This document shows positions 32,133 through 37,570 of a DNA stretch of 37,570 bases, in pieces (position 1 is the stretch's first letter; each line of letters starts with the position of its first letter). The position numbers and the translations under genes are program-made. Source of the stretch: an uncultured Oscillospiraceae bacterium (GTDB lineage Bacteria; Bacillota; Clostridia; Oscillospirales; Acutalibacteraceae). The notes beneath the pieces are model-generated. The model ran no database searches, was not told the DNA's origin, and worked only from the letters and a program-made list of their open reading frames with translations. Where the stretch lies: NCBI GenBank assembly GCA_959601025.1, contig CAUGOD010000028.1:1-37570 (forward strand), given 5' to 3'.

Positions 32133-33302
32133 CTAAGCGCTTCCAGTGCGGCGCTGGCGGCCGATGAAGAAGGCGACGGAAAAAAGCGCTGTCGTAAAGC
32201 CAAGCTGGATCAGCATACTGAGGAAAACCGGCGAGAGAGCGCCGAACTGGAAATCAGGCAGAACGGCGATGTCGTTGACCGCTTTCACATACCAATAGGC
32301 GGGCAGGAAGGCGGAGACACGCAGCACGGCGGGGCTCATTGCGGACTGCGGAACAAACACCCCGCAGAGGAAGCACATTCCGAGGGACAGGATGTTGAAC
32401 ACCGCGCTTTGTACATTGTAGCTGTTCAGCAGTCCGCCCGCCAGAAAACCAATCGCGATACAAACGGTAAGGAAGCACAGGGAATTCAGGGCGTAAAGGA
32501 GGAAGGTGCGGGTGAACGCCGCGCTTACTCCGGCGACGATCGGGCTGCACGCCAGGATAATCAGCCAGCACACCACTGCGAATGCCGCGCAGCCAAGGGA
32601 AAGCTGGAGGTTCCGTCTCCCCGATCGCATGGGGGAACACTGCTGGCGGCGGCGCAGGTCGGATTGGTTGAACACCATCAGAATGGTGCTGATGCCAAGC
32701 GGGACCACGCCAAGAAAGGCATACGACAGGTAAAGAAAATAGATCCCGGCCAGACTGCTGTTGGCGCTCTCCTGCTGAAAGGAACGGACGATAACCGGCG
32801 TATCGGCGGCAAGGGACGCCGCCATCGCCTGATACCGCGCTGTGTCGTCCAGCCCGCTGAAATCGCGGTACAGGGCCGCGGTATTCATGTACTTATCTAC
32901 CAGCATGCCGACGTATCGGGCGGAGACGGAATCCGGAACCGTTACGGTTTCAATGACCGGAAGGGTTCCCGCGGCGAAGTCGTCGGCGAAACCCGCCGGA
33001 AGGAACGCGATGTACTGTACGTTGCGATAGAAAAGCTCATCCTGAAGCCGTTCCGCATCGTCCGGCAGGTCGATCAGAACACCGTTTTCTCCAAGATAAG
33101 CGGTCAGCCCGTCCGCCAGTTCCGAGGGACCGTCCCGGTTAATGACTGCGATGGGAGTGTCTGAGGCCCGGAAATCCACCGCCTTCATCGGGGAAGAGGT
33201 TTTGGCGATCAGGATGGTGATCCCCAGGAACACGCCGAGGAAGGTGCACAGAGAAGGCAGGCATTTCCGGAGAACCCGGAGAAACACGTTAAAGATGGAC
33301 AT
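32133..33302 (-). CDS. ABC-2 type transporter permease (second permease)
   Basis: The protein has 389 residues. One N-terminal membrane helix (LPSLCTFLGVFLGITILIA), a polar loop of about 140 residues outside the membrane (IAVINRDGPSELADGL, YIAFLPAGF), then five C-terminal helices: the ABC2_membrane_3 layout. It overlaps the first permease gene by 14 bp, so they are co-translated and probably form a heterodimer. It is the last gene of the ATPase-permease-permease operon. It may export or remove an envelope-active compound; the substrate is unknown. Confidence 0.88.
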   Translation of the reverse strand: MSIFNVFLRVLRKCLPSLCTFLGVFLGITILIAKTSSPMKAVDFRASDTPIAVINRDGPSELADGLTAYLGENGVLIDLPDDAERLQDELFYRNVQYIAFLPAGFADDFAAGTLPVIETVTVPDSVSARYVGMLVDKYMNTAALYRDFSGLDDTARYQAMAASLAADTPVIVRSFQQESANSSLAGIYFLYLSYAFLGVVPLGISTILMVFNQSDLRRRQQCSPMRSGRRNLQLSLGCAAFAVVCWLIILACSPIVAGVSAAFTRTFLLYALNSLCFLTVCIAIGFLAGGLLNSYNVQSAVFNILSLGMCFLCGVFVPQSAMSPAVLRVSAFLPAYWYVKAVNDIAVLPDFQFGALSPVFLSMLIQLGFTTALFSVAFFIGRQRRTGSA

Positions 33303-34431
33303 AGCGCTGCCTCCTTACCGCGAAGAAGCTGATCAGCCCGAAGAGAAGGGAGAAACCGACCAGCAGGCCGATATTCAGGAAAAAGCGGGTATGGGATTCA
33401 TAAATATACAGGCAATAAAACGCATCGGAAATCAGGGCCGCCGGATTCAGATAGCTCAGAACCGGCACGTAATGGGCGACGATATCCTTCATATTGACGA
33501 ACATCAGCCCCGCCAGGAAGGACATGGTCAGCGTCAGGGAGAGCAGGAAAGCAGTTTTCAGCCCTTCCTTCTTTTGAAACAGGGTGCCGATCAGGGTGCC
33601 GAGGGATACGCCGACCGTCGCCCCGACCAGACAGGTCAGCAGCACATAGCCGATCTGCCGGCCAAAATCCACCCGCAGTACAAAGACCAGATAGGCCAGC
33701 AGCACCAGCATTCCCGCAAAATGGACGGTCAGGGCGGCGCATTCGTCGCTGAGAATGGCCGTGAGCTTATGGGTGGGGGCGATGCTCCGCCGCGCGCCCA
33801 CCGCCGATAAATCGGCTTGAAGGTCGGTGGTGTTCCGCATCCCCCAGAAGCCGCCGAAAAGGCAGGCCATGGCGATCAGCGCGTAAAAATACTGGAGCAT
33901 GGTATTCGGTGCCGCGCCGCTCAGGGTGATTTCCCGGGTGGCGGAAGCCTGCCCGGTCAGACGGTCGAAAAGCCCCTCCTGCGCTGCGGCGGGGTTACGG
34001 GCCAGGATATCCATTACCGCCTGCTCGGTCTGTGCGTATTCATCGAGAAAGGTTTTCACCAGGTTTTGATTCAGGCCGGATTCCTTCACGGTCAGGCTAA
34101 TCTTTTCCGCCGGGAGGATTACGCCGTCCACCTCGCCCTTTTTCAGCAGGTTCTCGGCGGTATCCGCATCGGTAACGGTCAGCGCCAGCAGAGGAGAGTC
34201 CCCGGACGCCGCCGCGTCCAGCGCCTGCCGGAAGGCGTCGTTTTCCCGGTATGCGTCGTTTTCCACCACGGCGACTGGGACGGGGGAAAAGCTCTCCGCA
34301 CCGGAAAGCATGTTTCCAAAGCCGAAATGGAACAGGGTGGCAAGGGCCAGCGGGAACAGCATGGTCCAGAACACCAGTAGCCGGTCGCCCAGCAGGCATT
34401 TCAGCCGGCCGATATATAAACGGATAAACAT
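33289..34431 (-). CDS. ABC-2 type transporter permease (first permease)
   Basis: The protein has 380 residues, with GAGAGG before the ATG at 34431. The layout equals the second permease: helix 1 (LLVFWTMLFPLALATLFHF), an external loop with VAVVENDAYREN and VDGVILPAEKI, then five or six helices (TMLQYFYALIAMACLFGGF onwards). The shared external-loop pattern suggests gene duplication. An 86-bp gap with a GC-rich hairpin separates it from the ATPase gene. It probably pairs with the overlapping second permease. Confidence 0.88.
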   Translation of the reverse strand: MFIRLYIGRLKCLLGDRLLVFWTMLFPLALATLFHFGFGNMLSGAESFSPVPVAVVENDAYRENDAFRQALDAAASGDSPLLALTVTDADTAENLLKKGEVDGVILPAEKISLTVKESGLNQNLVKTFLDEYAQTEQAVMDILARNPAAAQEGLFDRLTGQASATREITLSGAAPNTMLQYFYALIAMACLFGGFWGMRNTTDLQADLSAVGARRSIAPTHKLTAILSDECAALTVHFAGMLVLLAYLVFVLRVDFGRQIGYVLLTCLVGATVGVSLGTLIGTLFQKKEGLKTAFLLSLTLTMSFLAGLMFVNMKDIVAHYVPVLSYLNPAALISDAFYCLYIYESHTRFFLNIGLLVGFSLLFGLISFFAVRRQRYVHL

Positions 34432-34471
34432 AAAAGCAGCAACCTCTCTTCCGCCGCGGCCAATTCAAAGG

Positions 34472-34503
34472 CCCGGCCGTTTCCCGCGGCGGAAACGGCC
34501 GGG
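34472..34503 (-). repeat. 13-bp hairpin between ATPase and permease genes
   Basis: CCCGGCCGTTTCC (34472-34484) and GGAAACGGCCGGG (34491-34503) are perfect arms with a 6-nt loop. No T run follows, so it more likely guards mRNA ends or lowers read-through than stops transcription, setting the ATPase to permease ratio. Confidence 0.6.
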
Positions 34504-34517
34504 AGAGCCCGGAAGGC

Positions 34518-35450
34518 TCAATCCCGCAGCTGCTTGCCGGTGATTTCGAGGAACACGTCGTTGAGGGTGGGAGGCTCGGAATACACCCGGCCGAAGGACA
34601 GGTCAGCCGACCGCAGGAAATCCAGCAGACGGATCAGGTTGTGTTTTCCGCCGCTGCAGTGGACAGTAAGACGATTGTCGTTGTATACAGCTTCGGTCAC
34701 ATGGGGGAGGGCGCGCACCGCGTTCAGCTGCTCGTCATCCAGCGAATACAGCTCCACCGTCAGGGTTTCCCCGGCACGGATCATAGCCTTGAGCTCCTCT
34801 TTGGTGCCGATGGCAAGGGTCTTTCCCTTATCCATAATCGCGATGCGGGAGCAGATTTGCTCCACCTCCTCCATGTAATGGGAGGTATAGATTACGGTGG
34901 CTCCCTGCCGGTTCAGGTTGAGGATGCCTTCGAGGATGTTGTTCCGGCTTTGGGGATCGACGGCGACGGTCGGCTCGTCCATAATAATCAGCCGGGGCTT
35001 GTGGGCGATGCCGCAGGCGATGTTCAGCCGACGGAGAAGGCCGCCGGAAAGCTTCTTGGGATAAAAACGCCGGAAATCCTCCAGCCCGACGAAAGCAATG
35101 GCTTCTTCGGTCAGCTGACGGCAGGTTTCTTTATCCGGAACGTAAAGGCCGCAGAAATACCGGATATTTTCCTGCACCGTCAATTCATTGAACACGGCGA
35201 CATTCTGCATCACCACCCCGATATCCCGTTTGATTTCGTACGCGGTGGGGGACATGGGACGGCCGAATACCTCGATCGTTCCCTTGTCGTATTTCAGCAG
35301 GGATAAAATGCAGTTAATCGCGGTGGTTTTCCCCGAGCCGTTAGGGCCAAGAAGGCCGAAGACCTCGCCCTCCTCGATTTCCAGGTTCAGATGGTCGAGC
35401 GCGAGCAGGTCGCCATAGCGCTTGACCAGATTCTTTACACGGACTACCAT
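34518..35450 (-). CDS. ABC transporter ATP-binding protein (LnrL/DrrA-like)
   Basis: The protein has 310 residues. Walker A GPNGSGKT (35-42), Q loop VVMQNVAVF, signature KLSGGLLRR, Walker B LIIMDEPTVAVDP and H loop YTSHYMEEVE are all intact, followed by a C-terminal DrrA-type extension (LTVELYSLDDEQ; LNDVFLEITGK). The DPQ/TVAVD pattern belongs to exporters of drugs or antibiotics. It is first in the operon with two ABC-2 permeases and is divergent from a NarL-type two-component system, like Bacillus LnrLMN with LnrJK (linearmycin resistance). A stem CGCCGGCC/GGCCGGCG (35471-35488) lies in its leader. Confidence 0.9.
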   Translation of the reverse strand: MVVRVKNLVKRYGDLLALDHLNLEIEEGEVFGLLGPNGSGKTTAINCILSLLKYDKGTIEVFGRPMSPTAYEIKRDIGVVMQNVAVFNELTVQENIRYFCGLYVPDKETCRQLTEEAIAFVGLEDFRRFYPKKLSGGLLRRLNIACGIAHKPRLIIMDEPTVAVDPQSRNNILEGILNLNRQGATVIYTSHYMEEVEQICSRIAIMDKGKTLAIGTKEELKAMIRAGETLTVELYSLDDEQLNAVRALPHVTEAVYNDNRLTVHCSGGKHNLIRLLDFLRSADLSFGRVYSEPPTLNDVFLEITGKQLRD

Positions 35451-35617
35451 ATGCGTTCCTCCTGTCGTGACGCCGGCCGAGGCCGGCGCTGTCGGAGCGG
35501 GAAATGCCCGCGCCAGCCTTTTTCCACTATAGCCATACTACCATTTCACGGGGCGAAAGGACAGTGCCGTTCATCAGAAAATCGCATGACATTTATCACC
35601 AATTTGGCGACGGACGC

Positions 35618-35646
35618 TTGTCCCCGCCGCTGGGAGATGCTATGAT
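35618..35646 (+). promoter_or_regulatory. Promoter of the two-component operon
   Basis: TTGTCC (35618-35623), 17 bases, then TATGAT (35641-35646) preceded by TGC. It overlaps an in-frame ATG at 35642, which is therefore unlikely to be the kinase start. A possible minus-strand -10 (TATAGT, at about 35536-35541) for the ABC operon has no clear -35. Confidence 0.6.
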
Positions 35647-35695
35647 AGCAGCAAAGGAAAAGCCGCATTGTCCGGCGGGAAAGGAGAAAAAGCGT

Positions 35696-36805
35696 ATGGC
35701 GGCCATTCTGGATAAGCTGGCGCTGCTGCTCTGCGGATGCGTTCTGGTGGGACTTCAGCCAATTACGCCGCTGTCGGTGGCGGCGCTGCTGGCAGGAATC
35801 ACGATCAGCGCGCTGACCGGCGGACTGAACCGGCGAGACGCGTCCCTGCTTCTGGGCGGCGGATACGCCGTGGCCTGCCTGTGCGTTCCCCCTTTGTGCG
35901 CTTTCCTGCCGCTGGCGTTTTACGACGTGTTCCTTCTCCGTCCCCGGCTGTTCGGGCTCCTTGTCTTTCCGCCTCTGATCGCTGCGGCGGAAGCCTTTCC
36001 GCCGGTATATACGGGGATGCTGGCGCTGTCCCTCGGTCTGTCCCTCCTGCTTCGGCAGCGGACTCGATCCCTGACCGAAATGCGGGCGGATCTGCTCCGT
36101 TCGAGGGATGAGAGTCGGGAAGCGGCGCTGCGGCTGGAGGAGAAAAACCGCGGGCTGATGGAAAAACAGGATTACGAGATTCGGCTCGCCACACTGGGTG
36201 AACGCAATCGTATCGCGCGGGAGATTCACGACAATGTGGGGCACATGCTTTCCCGTTCCATTCTGCAGGTGGGGGCGCTGATGGCGGTCAATCGGGACGA
36301 GACGACGGCTTCCGGACTCGCCGGGCTGCGGGATACCCTGACCGGCGCGATGGACAGTATTCGCCGAAGCGTACACGACCTGCATGACGATTCCATCGAC
36401 CTGCCGCTGCAGCTCCGCGCCGTGACGGAAGCCTTTGCCTATTGCCCTGTTACGCTGGAGTATGAGGCGGAGGGGGCGATGGACGCGGAAACCCGGTATG
36501 CGGTTCTGGCTATCGTGAAGGAGGCGTTGTCCAATGTGGCCCGCCATTCCGGGGCCACCAGAGCGACCGTCACCGTCCGGGAGCATCCCGCGCTGTATCA
36601 GCTAATTGTGCAGGACAACGGGAGGGGCTGTGCCGCTATAGCGGGAGGAGGCATCGGCCTTCGGAATATAGCCGACCGGGCGGAGGCGCTCGGCGGGCGG
36701 TTTCACACGGACGGTTCGGAGGGGTTTCGCCTGTTTGTCTCCCTGCCGAAAAGGCGGCGGGAACAGCCGGACTTCTCCGGGCGGAAAGGAGAGGGGCACG
36801 CATGA
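35696..36805 (+). CDS. Sensor histidine kinase, NarL-system (DesK/LnrJ-like)
   Basis: The protein has 369 residues from the ATG at 35696 with AAAGGAG about nine bases upstream; earlier starts fall on the promoter. About five membrane helices fill residues 5-125, with very short loops, as in intramembrane sensors. A coiled-coil linker (RADLLRSRDESREAALRLEE) leads to the HisKA_3 domain with His178 in REIHDNVGHMLSRS. The HATPase domain has VKEALSNVARHSG and DNGRG, then GGIGLRNIADRAEALGG. It overlaps the regulator gene by 4 bp (ATGA). The signal is likely the compound handled by the divergent ABC exporter, which is inference from layout. Confidence 0.9.
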   Translation: MAAILDKLALLLCGCVLVGLQPITPLSVAALLAGITISALTGGLNRRDASLLLGGGYAVACLCVPPLCAFLPLAFYDVFLLRPRLFGLLVFPPLIAAAEAFPPVYTGMLALSLGLSLLLRQRTRSLTEMRADLLRSRDESREAALRLEEKNRGLMEKQDYEIRLATLGERNRIAREIHDNVGHMLSRSILQVGALMAVNRDETTASGLAGLRDTLTGAMDSIRRSVHDLHDDSIDLPLQLRAVTEAFAYCPVTLEYEAEGAMDAETRYAVLAIVKEALSNVARHSGATRATVTVREHPALYQLIVQDNGRGCAAIAGGGIGLRNIADRAEALGGRFHTDGSEGFRLFVSLPKRRREQPDFSGRKGEGHA

Positions 36806-37422
36806 ACGTGGTATTGGCGGACGATGACCGTCTGGTCTGCGAATCGCTGAAAGTCATTTTGGAAGCGGCCGGGGACATTACGGTTACCGGCGTGGGAAAC
36901 AGCGGGGAAGAGGCGGTCCGTCTGGCGGACGAAAAACGCCCCGATGTGCTGCTGATGGATATCCGGATGGGCGGGATGTCCGGGCTGGAGGCCGGTGAAC
37001 GCATCCTCGCGGCCCAGCCGGACGCCCGCATTCTGTATCTGACTACCTTTCTGGATGACGAATACATTGTCCGAGCCCTGCGGATCGGGGCGAAGGGCTA
37101 CATCCTCAAGCAGAAATTCGAGTGTATCGTCCCCGCCCTGCGGGCGGTTTTCCTGGGTCAGAGCGTTTTTGGGGACGAGATCGTCGGCAAGCTGCCCGAT
37201 CTGCTGCATCGCGGCGGAGGTTTTGACTATTCCGCCCACGGGATCAGCCGGAAGGAACAGGAGCTGATTACGTTGGTAGCGCAGGGAATGAGCAATCGGG
37301 AGATTGCGGAGACGCTGTATCTCAGCGAGGGAACCGTACGCAATTACCTCAGCGCCGTGCTGGAAAAGCTCGGTCTGCGGGATCGTACCCAGCTCGCCGT
37401 TTTCTATTTTCAACACCAGTAA
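36802..37422 (+). CDS. NarL/FixJ-family response regulator (LnrK-like)
   Basis: The protein has 206 residues. The receiver has Asp7-9, phosphoacceptor Asp53 in LLMDIRMGG, Thr in YLTTF and Lys in KGYILKQ. A short linker with a Gly-rich HRGGGFDYS leads to the LuxR-type helix-turn-helix (ISRKEQELITLVAQGMSN, REIAETLYLSEGTVRNYLSA). It is co-transcribed with the kinase and probably activates the divergent ABC operon, whose promoter lacks a good -35. Confidence 0.92.
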   Translation: MNVVLADDDRLVCESLKVILEAAGDITVTGVGNSGEEAVRLADEKRPDVLLMDIRMGGMSGLEAGERILAAQPDARILYLTTFLDDEYIVRALRIGAKGYILKQKFECIVPALRAVFLGQSVFGDEIVGKLPDLLHRGGGFDYSAHGISRKEQELITLVAQGMSNREIAETLYLSEGTVRNYLSAVLEKLGLRDRTQLAVFYFQHQ

Positions 37423-37570
37423 CGACAGGAGAACGCCGGATGAAGCGGGAGACGAAGCGGATCGTCGTTCCCTTTTATGGAAGGGGACGCTAACCGGGCG
37501 AAACCAAGAAGGGGCGCGGCGGTTAGGCCCGGCCCCGCAGGTTGCTTAATATTGCGGGAGGAAAAAGACC
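37423..37570 (+). other. Downstream region with possible next-gene ribosome site
   Basis: A very short frame (ATG 37440 to 37493, 17 codons, behind AGGAG) is present but unsupported by any family. CCCGCA (near 37535) and TGCGGG (near 37554) could form a stem that would cover the GGGAGG at 37556-37561, which looks like the ribosome binding site of a gene beginning past the window end. Confidence 0.35.

Noticed and set aside
37440..37493. 17-codon ORF behind the response regulator
   Set aside because: It has an acceptable ribosome site but is too short and featureless to support as a gene.

Overview
The window reads as chromosomal DNA of a GC-rich, spore-forming, Gram-positive anaerobe of the class Clostridia, probably an Oscillospirales-type gut lineage. 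The evidence is the presence of two mother-cell sporulation regulators (SpoIIID and SigK), strong AGGAGG-type ribosome binding sites, sigma-A type promoters, a VanRS-like two-component pair and YtrA/YtrB-type ABC systems. The lineage assignment below class is inference. No rRNA, tRNA or CRISPR array was seen.

Left part (1-3.9 kb): the 3' end of a WG-repeat surface-type protein converges on a small lytic-looking operon (DUF1906 glycosidase-like protein, then a CHAP amidase). Upstream of that operon lies a small alternative sigma factor, and the operon carries a promoter that matches the TcdR/BotR/UviA consensus (TTTACA-N16-CTCTTT). The 3' halves of the WG-repeat and CHAP genes are AT-rich while their 5' parts are GC-rich, so a foreign block seems to span both convergent gene ends. 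Next comes spoIIID with a sigma-E-like promoter.

Middle (4-18.6 kb): a GntR-ABC ATPase-large permease operon with an operator over its promoter start; asnB (asparagine synthase); a divergent phosphohexomutase (pgcA type); a HAD phosphatase and galM (sugar metabolism); yccF and an unknown four-helix membrane protein; then a VanR/VanS-like pair and a serine D,D-carboxypeptidase (VanY-D/DacA type). The vanR-like and vanY-like promoters share 11-bp-phased TAAG half-sites placed 35-36 bp ahead of an identical TACAAT box, which ties the three genes into one regulon.

Region 18.6-20.6 kb is an AT-rich island holding an AraC-type regulator, bracketed by an exact 21-bp direct repeat. It is followed by a DEAD-box RNA helicase of the DeaD/CshA type, a thioredoxin-like protein with an unusual CTEC active site, and a DUF4964/5127/4965/1793 glutaminase-A-like protein.

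Right part: 25.6-31.0 kb is a tightly overlapping three-gene cassette: a TerB_N/TerB_C protein, a BrxD-like (DUF2791) ATPase and a BrxHI/Lhr-like helicase. These are BREX/Ter-associated parts found here without PglX, PglZ or BrxC, and they are the best candidate in the window for a little-described (probably anti-phage or DNA-processing) system. Then come sigK and an ABC exporter (ATPase plus two ABC-2 permeases) divergent from a NarL-type sensor kinase and regulator, a layout like the linearmycin-resistance Lnr locus.

An intergenic repeat family with at least three copies (9.83, 15.19 and 23.4 kb) runs through the window; two copies keep identical stem arms with a 23-nt loop of unrelated sequence.
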